The notes below the pieces were generated by a model. It was given only the letters and a program-made list of their open reading frames with translations, made no database searches and had not been told where the DNA came from. Positions 7,970-16,454 of a DNA stretch of 64,000 bases are shown one piece after another. Numbering within the stretch: position 1 is the stretch's first letter; each line of letters opens with the position of its first letter. Origin of the DNA: Aminobacter aminovorans. Lineage in GTDB: Bacteria > Pseudomonadota > Alphaproteobacteria > Rhizobiales > Rhizobiaceae. Made by a program: the position numbers and the translations under genes. The stretch lies in contig NZ_UFSM01000001.1 in assembly GCF_900445235.1 (NCBI RefSeq), positions 1,048,501 through 1,112,500 on the forward strand, written 5' to 3'.

Positions 7970-9538
7970 ATGTCTCGCTTTAAGAAACTCATTCTCGGTG
8001 CCGTTGCAGCAATCGCCATCTCCGCGCCGGCAAGTGCGGAAACCCTCCGTTGGGGTGGTCGGGCCGACATCTATTCGCTCGATCCCGATTCCATCGCCTC
8101 GACGTTCAACCTGTCGTTCCTCAACCATATCTATGAGGGCCTGGTCCGCTACGACGCCAGCTTCAAGATCGAGCCGGCGCTGGCGACCAAGTGGGAGCTG
8201 ATTGACAACAAGGTCTGGCGCTTCACCCTGCGCCAGGGCGTCAAGTTCCACAACGGTGCCGACTTCACCGCAGACGATGTGATCGCTTCGCTCAACCGCG
8301 TCACCGATCCGTCTTCGCCGCTGCGCGGCAACATCCCGCTCTATGTCAGCAGCAAGAAGGTCGACGACCACACAGTCGACATCGAGGTCTCGGCGCCGAC
8401 CTCGCTGTTCCTCAACGACATGACGAACATCTTCATGTTCAGCGGCAAGTGGCTGAAGGACAACAACACGGAAAAGCCAACCGCCGTCGACACCAAGACG
8501 GAAGGCTACGCCACCCACAACACCAACGGCACGGGCCCCTTCAAGCTCGAAAGCCGCGTCGCCGACAGCAAGACCGTGCTGCTCGTCAACGACCTCTGGT
8601 GGGACGAGAAGAAGCACAATCTCGACCGCATCGAATACATGCCAATCGCCTCTCCGGCGACCCGCGTCGCAGCGCTGCTGTCGGGCGAAGTCGACCTCGT
8701 CGATTCCGCACCGATCCAGGATCTGCCGCGTCTCGAAAGCTCGCCGGGCCTGACGGTGCTGAAGAAGCAGGAGTTCCGCACGGTCTTCCTCGGCTTCAAC
8801 CGCAAGGAGAAGCTGGAAGACGGGCGTGCCAATCCGTTCAACGATGTGCGTGTTCGCGAAGCAGTCGAAGCTGCGATCGATCGCGATCTGATCAACGCCA
8901 AGGTGATGCGCGGACTTGCCCGTCCGTCCGGATCGCTGATTGCGCCCGAGATTGCGGGCTATGCCAAGTCGCTCGACACCTACAGCAAGGCCGATCCGGA
9001 ACGCGCCAAGAAGCTGCTCGCCGAGGCTGGCCAGGAGGGCCTGAAGTTCACCTATATGTGCTCCAACGACGAGAGCATCAACGAGGAGGACTTCTGCGCC
9101 GGCATCGCCAACATGCTGAAGCGCGCCGGCTTCGACGTCTCGATCGACATTGCGCCGCGCGCCATCCAGTCGCCGAAGCGCACGCAGGGCAAGGCCGACA
9201 TGTTCAACCTGAGCTGGGCCAACGAACCGACGCTCGACGCATACTCGATCCTTGCCCAGGTGCTCTCCAGCAAGAACGACAAGGTCGGCGTGTCGAACTA
9301 TGGCGGATGGTCGTATCCGGAGCTGGACAAGCTGGTTGCGCAGGCCGTGCAGGAACCTGACGTCGCCAAGCGCCTGGCCCTGGAAGAAGCAGCCCTCAAG
9401 ATCGCCAAGGACGATACGATCCTCGTTCCGCTGCACCAGCAGCCGATCGCCTGGGCGACGCAGGCCAAGGTCAAGAGCGTCGATTTCCGCTCGGACAACA
9501 AGCCACGCCATTGGCTGACACAGATGGCCGGCGACTAA
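7970..9538 (+). CDS. ABC transporter substrate-binding protein, family 5 (OppA/DppA-like)
   Basis: A 522-residue periplasmic binding protein. The start is ATG 7970 with GGAGGT at 7961; a TTG at 7958 is less likely. The first 24 residues are a Sec signal peptide (basic MSRFKK, hydrophobic core, cleavage after ASA). The mature part follows the SBP_bac_5 pattern: ADIYSLDPDS, FHNGADFTADDV, RVREAVEAAIDRDLIN and the C-terminal VPLHQQP. It most likely feeds the OppD/OppF-type ATPases encoded at 2027-3987. The gene is flanked by a GntR-type operator upstream and a terminator downstream, so it is probably expressed as its own unit. Confidence 0.95.
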   Translation: MSRFKKLILGAVAAIAISAPASAETLRWGGRADIYSLDPDSIASTFNLSFLNHIYEGLVRYDASFKIEPALATKWELIDNKVWRFTLRQGVKFHNGADFTADDVIASLNRVTDPSSPLRGNIPLYVSSKKVDDHTVDIEVSAPTSLFLNDMTNIFMFSGKWLKDNNTEKPTAVDTKTEGYATHNTNGTGPFKLESRVADSKTVLLVNDLWWDEKKHNLDRIEYMPIASPATRVAALLSGEVDLVDSAPIQDLPRLESSPGLTVLKKQEFRTVFLGFNRKEKLEDGRANPFNDVRVREAVEAAIDRDLINAKVMRGLARPSGSLIAPEIAGYAKSLDTYSKADPERAKKLLAEAGQEGLKFTYMCSNDESINEEDFCAGIANMLKRAGFDVSIDIAPRAIQSPKRTQGKADMFNLSWANEPTLDAYSILAQVLSSKNDKVGVSNYGGWSYPELDKLVAQAVQEPDVAKRLALEEAALKIAKDDTILVPLHQQPIAWATQAKVKSVDFRSDNKPRHWLTQMAGD

Positions 9539-9570
9539 GCCCAGCCCAACGGTAACTCCCAAGAAGACCT

Positions 9571-9607
9571 GGGCGCTTCATCCTGAAAGGTGAAGCGCCC
9601 TTTCTTT
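9571..9607 (+). terminator. Intrinsic terminator after the family-5 binding protein
   Basis: A perfect 10-bp stem GGGCGCTTCA / TGAAGCGCCC (9571-9580 and 9591-9600) with a 10-base loop, followed by TTTCTTT. It lies 32 bases after the binding-protein stop and before the next hydrolase gene, so 9656-11134 needs its own promoter or read-through. Confidence 0.85.
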
Positions 9608-9655
9608 AGCAGCGCCCGCTCGCCGGCGGCGCTACGACTTCAGACTGGATTGGCG

Positions 9656-11134
9656 ATGACACGTCCCGAAGAGCTGACCCTTGGCCAGCGGCCGGCCGGC
9701 CGTACCCTCATGACCGCCGACTGGCTGCTGGCCTATCATGGCGAAGGGCACTGCCTTGTCCCGCGCGGCGAGCTGGTGATCGAGGGGGGCGAAGTCGTCT
9801 TCGCCGGCCGCCGCTTCGATGGCGAGGTTGCCAGGCGCATCGACTTCGGCGCAGCCCTAATCAGCCCCGGGCTGATCGACCTCGATGCTCTGTCGGACAT
9901 CGACACCTATGTGCTCGTCCATGACAACCAACCCGGATGGGCCAAGGGCCGCATCTGGCCGCGCTCCTATGTCGAGCGTGGACCTTATGAGATGTATTCG
10001 CCCGAAGAGCTGGCCTTCCAGAAGAAGTTTGCCTTCGGTCTGTCGCTGCTGAACGGCGTCACGACCGCCGCGCCCATCGCTTCGCTCTATTATCGCGAAT
10101 GGGGCGAGACGGTCGCCGAGTTCGATGCGGCTGCGGATGCGGCCGGCGATCTCGGTCTTCGCGTGTTTCTCAGCCCCGCCTACCGCTCGGGCGGCATGGT
10201 GCTGGAGGCGCCGGGCAAGATCGTGCCTGACTTCGACGAGGCACGAGGGCTGGCCGGTCTCGACGATGCGATAGCTTTCATAGAGCGCCAGCACGGCCGG
10301 CATGGCGGGCTGGTCAACGGCATGCTCGCGCCCGACCGGGTCGAGACCTGCACGCTCGAAGTCCTGCAGCGGACGATGGCTGCGGCGCGCGATCTCGATT
10401 GCCGGGTGCGGCTGCATATGGCCCAGGGCAAGCTCGAGCTCGACACCATGCACAAGCTGCATGGCGTGTCTGGGCCGCGCTGGATGGGCGATCATGGCCT
10501 GTTGAGCGAGCGACTGATCACCCCGCACGGCACCCATGCCTCGCTCGACGACCTGAAGCTCTATGCCGAAAACGGCGTCTCTATCGCGCACTCGCCACTG
10601 GTGTCGGCGCGCATGGGCAGCACGCTGAACTCCTTCGCCTCCTGCCGGAAGCTCGGCATCAACATCGGCATGGCAACCGACACGGCACCGCAGGACATGC
10701 TGATGAACCTGCTGATGGGACTCGTCGGATGCCGGATCAGCGAGAAGGCATCCGACGCCGTTCTCAGCAAGGATCTCTACGATGCCGCCACGCTGAGCGG
10801 CGCCAAGGCGCTGGGCAGGACCGATATCGGCCGGCTTGCCGCCGGCACCAAGGCCGACATCGCGATCTTCCGCCTCGACGACCCCTACATGACGCCGACT
10901 GTCGATCCGATCACCACACTGGTTCTCGGCGGCTCGGGCAAGGTAACGCAGGCGGTGTTCGTCGACGGACGCCTGTCGATGCTCGAGGGCAAGCTCGCAG
11001 GTTTCGACATACGTGCCGCCCGCGAACGCGCCCAGCGGCAGTTCGAAGGGCTGATCGCCAAGTATCCCGACAGAAGCTTTGAGCATCCGCCGGTGTCGGA
11101 GATCTTCGCGCCGAGCTATCCAATCCTGAATTGA
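9656..11134 (+). CDS. AtzA/TrzN-like amidohydrolase lacking H-x-H, paralogue of 538-2034
   Basis: A 492-residue amidohydrolase whose sequence tracks the 538-2034 product along almost its full length, for example the shared runs FDAAADAAGDLGLRV and ITTLV-GGSGKVTQAVFVDG. The start is ATG 9656, giving MTRPEEL, parallel to MTRQVLD in the paralogue. The motif after PGLI reads D77-A78-L79 in place of H-x-H, while the RLHMAQG, TPHGTHA and ATDTAPQDM metal/catalytic stretches remain. One difference is IAHSPLV where the other copy has IVHCPLV. It is either a recently diverged enzyme for a related substrate or a backup copy. It ends about 55 bases before the convergent LysR gene. Confidence 0.88.
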   Translation: MTRPEELTLGQRPAGRTLMTADWLLAYHGEGHCLVPRGELVIEGGEVVFAGRRFDGEVARRIDFGAALISPGLIDLDALSDIDTYVLVHDNQPGWAKGRIWPRSYVERGPYEMYSPEELAFQKKFAFGLSLLNGVTTAAPIASLYYREWGETVAEFDAAADAAGDLGLRVFLSPAYRSGGMVLEAPGKIVPDFDEARGLAGLDDAIAFIERQHGRHGGLVNGMLAPDRVETCTLEVLQRTMAAARDLDCRVRLHMAQGKLELDTMHKLHGVSGPRWMGDHGLLSERLITPHGTHASLDDLKLYAENGVSIAHSPLVSARMGSTLNSFASCRKLGINIGMATDTAPQDMLMNLLMGLVGCRISEKASDAVLSKDLYDAATLSGAKALGRTDIGRLAAGTKADIAIFRLDDPYMTPTVDPITTLVLGGSGKVTQAVFVDGRLSMLEGKLAGFDIRAARERAQRQFEGLIAKYPDRSFEHPPVSEIFAPSYPILN

Positions 11135-11189
11135 GCAGGACGGGGCAGTCGGCTGATGCCCGCGCTAGGCGGTTTGCGAATTGTGCTGA

Positions 11190-12056
11190 TCAGCCTTGAA
11201 TGATGGCGTTGGTCCCGCTGGCGCGCAGGCCCAGCATGGCAGACATCCAGTCGACAAGTTCCTTGACCGGGCCGGTCTGCTCCCAGGAGTAAATGGAGAC
11301 GGCAATGGGCGGTTCGATGCCGAAAGGTGCGTAAGTCTTGACCCGTCTTCCAGGGGTGGTTGCGACGGGCAGGAGCGTGATGCCGAATCCGGCTTCAACG
11401 GCCACGAGGATGTTTGGGAGGCTGCTACTCGAGAAGGCGACATACCAGCGCCGGCGCTCCCGTTCGATACGCTCGAACATCTGGTCGCGGTACAGGCCGC
11501 CGGGGGAGAAGACCACCAGCGGCATCGGGTCCGGCCAGTCGCGGTCGGCATCCATTGCCTCGAGCCAGGCCATCGGTTCGGGGAAGGACGCGCGGGCATC
11601 CGCGCTCGGGGCCGGCTCCTTGACCACCGCGATGTCGAACTCGCCGTCGCGGTAGCGCCGGGTCAGGTCGCGACTCAGGCCGGATGTCACGTCCATCCGG
11701 ATTTCGCGGCGCCCTTGCGCGAATTCCCGGAACAAGGCCGCCATCGGACCATCGAAGATGTCTTCGGCCAAACCGATGCGAATTGCCGTCAGACCTGCGG
11801 GATCGCCCAGCGCAGCTTGAGCCTCCTGCTGAAGCGTGAGGATGCGGCGAGCGTAGCCTTGCAGCCTTTCGCCCGAGGCCGTGGCGCTGATCGGTCTTGC
11901 TTCCCGATCGATCAGCGCATGTCCAACAGTTTCCTCCAGTCGCGCGAGCTGCTGGCTGATCGTGGATTGCGTCAGGTGCAACTGCTCCGCTGCACGGGTG
12001 AAGCTGCCCGTGTCGAGGATGCCGACGAAGGCGCGAAGAAGGCGAGGGTCGAGCAC
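11190..12056 (-). CDS. LysR-family transcriptional regulator
   Basis: A 288-residue LysR-type regulator with a GTG start at 12056 and an AAGGA upstream. The N-terminal helix-turn-helix is clear: LLRAFVGILDTGSFTRAAEQ followed by LTQSTISQQLARLE and VGHALIDR. The remainder is the periplasmic-binding-like effector domain. It is divergent from the polar-amino-acid ABC transporter operon starting at 12365, the standard arrangement for a LysR activator that senses an intermediate and controls both its own gene and the facing operon. The effector is unknown. Confidence 0.95.
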   Translation of the reverse strand: MLDPRLLRAFVGILDTGSFTRAAEQLHLTQSTISQQLARLEETVGHALIDREARPISATASGERLQGYARRILTLQQEAQAALGDPAGLTAIRIGLAEDIFDGPMAALFREFAQGRREIRMDVTSGLSRDLTRRYRDGEFDIAVVKEPAPSADARASFPEPMAWLEAMDADRDWPDPMPLVVFSPGGLYRDQMFERIERERRRWYVAFSSSSLPNILVAVEAGFGITLLPVATTPGRRVKTYAPFGIEPPIAVSIYSWEQTGPVKELVDWMSAMLGLRASGTNAIIQG

Positions 12057-12364
12057 GCGCGGCGTATCCTTTTGGATTGAATTTCCGAATGAATACCATC
12101 CAGCTATTTAATTTTCAAATGCTCTAAAGTGCGGCTATTGAGAATTGCTGACTGCTAACGCCTTAGCTCATCTCGGACAGACTGGACTGCATGAACAGAG
12201 CACGTTCCGCCACAGACTATTTCCGGGCCCGCCCCACGCATGCCTGCCGAGCCCCTGAGATCACTGCCGAGACCGTAAGCCGATCGTAGCGCGAACCCCT
12301 GACCGACGTGCGGCCGGAGGAGGCCCACGGTTTATCGGTTGCAACTAATGGAGGAAAAATAGCA
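12057..12364. other. Divergent intergenic region between the LysR gene and ABC operon
   Basis: 308 bases with no gene recognised. The part next to the LysR gene (about 12070-12140) is AT-rich and contains TTGAATTTCCGAATGAA, an imperfect dyad of the general LysR-box type. The GGAGG before the binding-protein start lies at about 12350. It presumably holds both promoters; no riboswitch was recognised. A short CTGAGAT at about 12255 was considered as thiamine-box-like and dismissed for lack of the rest of the motif. Confidence 0.4.
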
Positions 12365-13270
12365 ATGTCATACCCTTGGAAGTATAGCGTCCGGATGGCG
12401 CTCGGTGCTGCGGCAGCGAGCCTGGCCCTGCTCGGCAGTGCCGCCTATCACCCGGCTGGCGCCGCGGAGGCCGGGTTCAAGCCTGACGCCCCGCTGGCCA
12501 AGCTGGTGCCTGAGACGTATCGCGAGAAGGGGGTGCTGGTGATTGCCACCCAGCCCGACTTCGAGCCCGCGAACTTCACACCGATCGGCGAGTCCGACAT
12601 CAAGGGCTACAACGTCGACCTCATGGAGGCGATGGCGGCAAAACTCGGTTTGCCGGTCCAGTGGGAGAAAGTTCCTTTCGACCAGATCCTGATCGGCATG
12701 CAGAGCAAGAAGTTCGATGCCGCGATCGCGGGGATGACAGACCGCAAGAACCGCCAGGAGAAGGTCGACTTCATCGACTATCAACTCGCCGGCTCGGTGT
12801 TCATGATCGCCAAGGGCAATCCGAAGGGGATAACCGGCGCAGTAAATGGCGGCTGCGGCATCACGATCGGCGACGTCAAAGGCAGCGACGCGCAGCGTCT
12901 GGTCGACCAGATGGCCGCGGCATGCACTGCAGAAGGCAAGGAGCCGACGAAGCTCGTCTCGTACCCCAACAGCAGCGATAAGAATCTCGCCCTTACCTCT
13001 GGTCGGGTCGACGCGATGATCTGGCCCGATCTGGCGGTGTCCGTACTGATGCGTGAGACCGGGGACGCCCTCGATTCACTGCCGATCGACTTCGAGCCGA
13101 AGGTCTATCTCGGGATGACTTTCAACAAGGAAGAGAGCGCGCTGCGCGATGGCTTTGTGGCGGCGCTCAAGGCCATCCACGAAGACGGCACATATGACAA
13201 GATTCTTGCCGACTGGAAGGTCGAAGTCATCAAACTGGAAGACTACGGGGTCAATCTGGCGAAGGACTGA
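12365..13270 (+). CDS. ABC transporter substrate-binding protein, family 3 (polar amino acid type)
   Basis: A 301-residue periplasmic protein. The start is ATG 12365 after GGAGGAAAAATAGCA. The signal peptide spans about 35 residues, with the hydrophobic core at 13-28 and cleavage near AGA-AE. The mature part has the SBP_bac_3 pattern: GVLVIATQPDFEPANF, then GYNVDLMEAMAAKLG, FDQILIGMQSKKFDAAIAGM and a C-terminal DGTYDKILADWK. It delivers a small polar, usually zwitterionic, solute to the permease at 13276. Being in one operon with a cytosine-deaminase-like enzyme and NadE, its ligand may be a nitrogen heterocycle or amino acid derivative; that is inference. Confidence 0.95.
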   Translation: MSYPWKYSVRMALGAAAASLALLGSAAYHPAGAAEAGFKPDAPLAKLVPETYREKGVLVIATQPDFEPANFTPIGESDIKGYNVDLMEAMAAKLGLPVQWEKVPFDQILIGMQSKKFDAAIAGMTDRKNRQEKVDFIDYQLAGSVFMIAKGNPKGITGAVNGGCGITIGDVKGSDAQRLVDQMAAACTAEGKEPTKLVSYPNSSDKNLALTSGRVDAMIWPDLAVSVLMRETGDALDSLPIDFEPKVYLGMTFNKEESALRDGFVAALKAIHEDGTYDKILADWKVEVIKLEDYGVNLAKD

Positions 13271-13275
13271 CTCTC

Positions 13276-14241
13276 ATGTCGCACATCAATTTCGAGGGCT
13301 TTGAACAAGGCGAGGTCAGCCCGGCCGTTGCACATTATGTGCGGCGGCCGGGCGACGAGCCCGCAACACAGCCCACGCCTATTCGCGCCAAGCAACGCGT
13401 GAAGTACGGGCAGATCGTCTCCGCGCTGATCGTTGTCGTGCTGCTGTCGATGTTCACGGCTTCCCAAGCCGGCAACGCGAACATGGAGTGGGGCGTGGCT
13501 GCCCAGTTCATGTTCCATCCGGTCATCCTTGGCGGCGTAGGCGTGACGATCCAGCTGTCCGTGCTCGCAATGCTGATCTCCATCGTACTCGCCTTGGTCA
13601 TCGCGCTGATGATCCAGAGCCAGAACAAGGTCGCGAGTCTCATCGGGCGTGTATATGTCTGGTTCTTCCGCGGCGTTCCGATGCTGGTTCAGGTGCTCTT
13701 GTGGTACAACCTCGCGGTCCTGTTTCCGACGATCTTCGGATACAGCACCAACAGCCTCATCTCTGGATTTTCTGCCGGCCTGATCGCCCTGTCGCTGGCC
13801 GAGTCAGGCTACATGGCGGAGGTCATCCGCGGTGGCATGCTGTCGGTGCCGGCCGGCCAGATCGATGCGGGGATGAGCCTCGGACTGACCCGCGGCGAGG
13901 CGCTTCGCAAGATCGTCTTGCCGCAGAGCATCCGGGTGATCATCCCGCCCACGGGCAATCAGTTCATCGGCATGCTGAAGGCGACGTCGCTGGTCTCCGT
14001 CATCGGCGGCAGCGACCTGCTCACCAGGGCGCAGCTGGTCTACGGCCAGAACTTCAAGATCCTGCCGCTGCTGATCGTTGCGGTGCTCTGGTATCTGATC
14101 CTGGTCACCGTCGCCAGCATCGGGCAGCACTTCCTGGAAAAGCACTTCAATGTCACCCAGCCGGGGTCGCGGCAGGCGCGCCGAAAGAAGCAACGTCCGT
14201 CCACAAGTGCGGCCGTCGCCGTGAGCGGAGGGAGGGCGTGA
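13276..14241 (+). CDS. ABC transporter permease, polar amino acid type (HisM/GlnP-like)
   Basis: A 321-residue inner-membrane protein that starts six bases after the binding-protein stop. About 50 hydrophilic residues come first. They are followed by several membrane helices and the HisM-family EAA loop region near [20 protein letters not shown], which contacts the ATPase. Only one permease gene is present, so the channel is probably a homodimer or this copy does both jobs. The C-terminal tail is basic. The stop overlaps the ATPase start as TGATG at 14239-14243, indicating coupled translation. Confidence 0.95.
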   Translation: MSHINFEGFEQGEVSPAVAHYVRRPGDEPATQPTPIRAKQRVKYGQIVSALIVVVLLSMFTASQAGNANMEWGVAAQFMFHPVILGGVGVTIQLSVLAMLISIVLALVIALMIQSQNKVASLIGRVYVWFFRGVPMLVQVLLWYNLAVLFPTIFGYSTNSLISGFSAGLIALSLAESGYMAEVIRGGMLSVPAGQIDAGMSLGLTRGEALRKIVLPQSIRVIIPPTGNQFIGMLKATSLVSVIGGSDLLTRAQLVYGQNFKILPLLIVAVLWYLILVTVASIGQHFLEKHFNVTQPGSRQARRKKQRPSTSAAVAVSGGRA

Positions 14242-15014
14242 TGGGGGCGATGACAAGCACGATGCTCAAGGTCGAGGGCGTCAACAAGTGGCTCGGCGAA
14301 AACCATGTCCTGCGTGGCGTCGACATCCAAGTCCGCAAGGGCGAGATCGTCTGTGTCCTGGGTCCATCAGGTTCGGGCAAGAGCACGCTGCTGCGCTGCA
14401 TCAACCATCTCGACCCCGTCGATGGCGGGGTGATCGAGGTCGCGGGCGAGCGCATCGGCTACGAGCCTCGCGGCGGCGTGCTCTACGAACAGCACGAGAA
14501 AACCGTCGCCAAGGCGCGCCAGCACATCGGCATGGTGTTTCAGCACTTCAATCTCTTCGGCAACATGACCGCCCTGGAGAACGTGGTCTATGGCCCGGTG
14601 AAAATCCTGAAGCATCCACGCAAGGAGAGTGTCGGCAAGGCTGAGAACCTGCTGGCCCTTGTCGGCCTGTCCGAGCGTGCGGATGCGTATCCGAGCCAAC
14701 TCTCGGGCGGCCAGCAGCAACGGGTGGCGATCGCCCGCGCACTGGCGATGGAGCCACGGCTGATGATGTTCGACGAGCCGACCAGCGCGCTCGACCCGGA
14801 ACTTGTCGGCGAGGTGCTCGCCACCATGCGCAAGGTTGCCGAAGAAGGCATGACGATGCTGGTCGTCACGCACGAGATCGGTTTCGCCCGCGAGGTTGCC
14901 GACCGGGTGGTGTTCATGGACCAGGGCCGTGTCCTTGAGGATGGGCCGGCGCGCGACGTGCTCGACAATCCCAGGCACGAACGAACCGCGGCATTCCTGC
15001 GCCGCGTCCGCTGA
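14241..15014 (+). CDS. ABC transporter ATP-binding protein, polar amino acid type (GlnQ/HisP-like)
   Basis: A 257-residue ATPase with Walker [10 protein letters not shown]-loop MVFQHFNLF, signature LSGGQQQR, Walker [13 protein letters not shown] and H-loop VTHEIG. It starts at ATG 14241, overlapping the permease stop by one base and with GGAGGG eight bases upstream. An insertion around [17 protein letters not shown] between Walker A and the Q-loop is slightly longer than in GlnQ. It completes the three-gene importer 12365-15014; the cytosine-deaminase-like gene follows after 45 bases in the same direction. Confidence 0.95.
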   Translation: MGAMTSTMLKVEGVNKWLGENHVLRGVDIQVRKGEIVCVLGPSGSGKSTLLRCINHLDPVDGGVIEVAGERIGYEPRGGVLYEQHEKTVAKARQHIGMVFQHFNLFGNMTALENVVYGPVKILKHPRKESVGKAENLLALVGLSERADAYPSQLSGGQQQRVAIARALAMEPRLMMFDEPTSALDPELVGEVLATMRKVAEEGMTMLVVTHEIGFAREVADRVVFMDQGRVLEDGPARDVLDNPRHERTAAFLRRVR

Positions 15015-15059
15015 GCTTCGGTCCGGTTGCGACCGCATGAAGACAATCCAAGGACCAAT

Positions 15060-16256
15060 ATGATGAAAGACAAGAGCTACGCGCTATCCAATGTGCGCCC
15101 GTGGGGCGCCGAGCCGGTGGACATCCTCATCGAGGGCAACCGGATTGCCGGTATCCGCCCTGGGTCGAAGCCAGAAGCCGGCGATGTCGACGGCGGCGGC
15201 CTGCTTGCGATGCCCGGCTTCGTCAACACGCACGCTCATATCGACAAGAGCTGGTGGGGCAAGCCATGGGTCGGCTACACCTATTCCGACCGCCCGACCG
15301 TCGAGGGCTGGATTGCCAACGAGCGGGCGCAGCGCGACAAGTATGGCGTTCCGAACGTGGCATCGTCGGCTGCCGTACTGCGCCAGTTCGTCCGCAACGG
15401 CACGACGGCCACCCGCACGCATGTCGACGTCGACCTGGGCGTCGGGCTGCGTGGGCTGGAGTGCGTCGAGGCGGCCAAGTCCGAACTCGGCGATGCCATC
15501 CAGGTCGAGACCGTCGCTTTCCCGCAGGACGGCGTGCTGCGTCGCCCCGGCGTGATGCAACTGCTCGACGAGGCGGCAAAGGCCGGCGCGGACAATATCG
15601 GCGGCCTCGACCCGGGCACGATCGACGGCAATGTCGAGGCCGTTCTGGACGGCCTCTTCGACATCGCCGTGAAGCGAAATGTCGGGCTCGATTTCCACCT
15701 GCACGAGTTCGGTTCGCTCGGCGTCTACGAGTTTCGGCAGGTCATGCGGCGCACGATCGACGCCGGCCTGCAGGGGCGGGTTACCATCTCGCACGGCTTC
15801 GTGCTCGGCACGCTGCCCCAGAACGTCCAGGAAGAGATCGTCGAGAAACTTGCGGAAGCGGGCGTCTCGTGGACGACGGTCGCCATGGGTGGCACGGCGC
15901 CGCTTCCCTGGCAGCAGATGCGGCAACGCTCCGTGCCGCTCGGGCTTGGCACCGACGGCACCCGGGATTTGTGGTCGCCCTTCGGCGACGGCGACATGCT
16001 GCGCGTCGCGCATCAGTTCGCACGGTTGAGCGGCCTGCGCCACGACGAAAAACTCCTTGCCGCGGTGGAACTGGCAACCAAGGGCGGCGCGCATTTCGTC
16101 GGACGCGATGTGCATGACCTCGTCGAGGGTTCGCGCGCCGATATCGTGCTGGTCGATGCCGAAAACGTCTCCGATGCACTGATCCGTTGTCCTCCGCGCA
16201 AGCTGGTGATCTCGGGCGGGCGCATCGTCGCCCGCGACGGCGACGTGCTGGTCTGA
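15060..16256 (+). CDS. Cytosine-deaminase-like amidohydrolase
   Basis: A 398-residue metal-dependent hydrolase. The start is ATG 15060 (a second ATG follows at once) with AAGGA upstream. The full ligand set of the cytosine deaminase group is visible: H58-A-H60 after PGFVNT, the H and E in FHLHEFG, the histidine in ISHGF and the aspartate in GTDGTRDLW. It probably deaminates or opens an imported N-heterocycle in the cytoplasm, and is related to the partial protein at 2-541. It lies in one operon with the polar-solute importer and just before NadE. Ammonia release by this enzyme next to an ammonia-using NadE may be meaningful, but that link is speculative. Confidence 0.9.
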   Translation: MMKDKSYALSNVRPWGAEPVDILIEGNRIAGIRPGSKPEAGDVDGGGLLAMPGFVNTHAHIDKSWWGKPWVGYTYSDRPTVEGWIANERAQRDKYGVPNVASSAAVLRQFVRNGTTATRTHVDVDLGVGLRGLECVEAAKSELGDAIQVETVAFPQDGVLRRPGVMQLLDEAAKAGADNIGGLDPGTIDGNVEAVLDGLFDIAVKRNVGLDFHLHEFGSLGVYEFRQVMRRTIDAGLQGRVTISHGFVLGTLPQNVQEEIVEKLAEAGVSWTTVAMGGTAPLPWQQMRQRSVPLGLGTDGTRDLWSPFGDGDMLRVAHQFARLSGLRHDEKLLAAVELATKGGAHFVGRDVHDLVEGSRADIVLVDAENVSDALIRCPPRKLVISGGRIVARDGDVLV

Positions 16257-16280
16257 GCGCACTCCAAATGACGGAACAGG

Positions 16281-16311
16281 CCGCGCCAGCTTCCCCAAGG
16301 AGCTGGCGCGG
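16281..16311. terminator. GC-rich hairpin without U-tract (possible terminator or RNA stabiliser)
   Basis: A perfect 11-bp stem CCGCGCCAGCT / AGCTGGCGCGG at 16281-16291 and 16301-16311 with a nine-base loop. No T-run follows, so it may stabilise the upstream message or partly attenuate transcription into nadE rather than be a true intrinsic terminator. Confidence 0.4.
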
Positions 16312-16454
16312 CTCGGCTCGTGAAAGTCCGGCAAGGAGGCAATGCCTTCTCGATGAAGTGGCATTGACACGGCCGGTGCTTCGCGAATTACCTGTGCGAG
16401 CTGAATTTCTTTCGCCAGAGCTGGCACTGCCACGCCAAACAGGGAGCGAGCATC

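Noticed and set aside
7886..9562. Minus-strand open frame (558 codons) opposite the family-5 binding protein
   Set aside because: It covers a gene with a clear signal peptide, ribosome site and family motifs on the other strand; the antisense product has no family features.
12245..12300. CTGAGAT-containing leader considered as a thiamine-box riboswitch
   Set aside because: The second conserved half and pairing stems of that riboswitch are absent, and the downstream genes are not thiamine genes.
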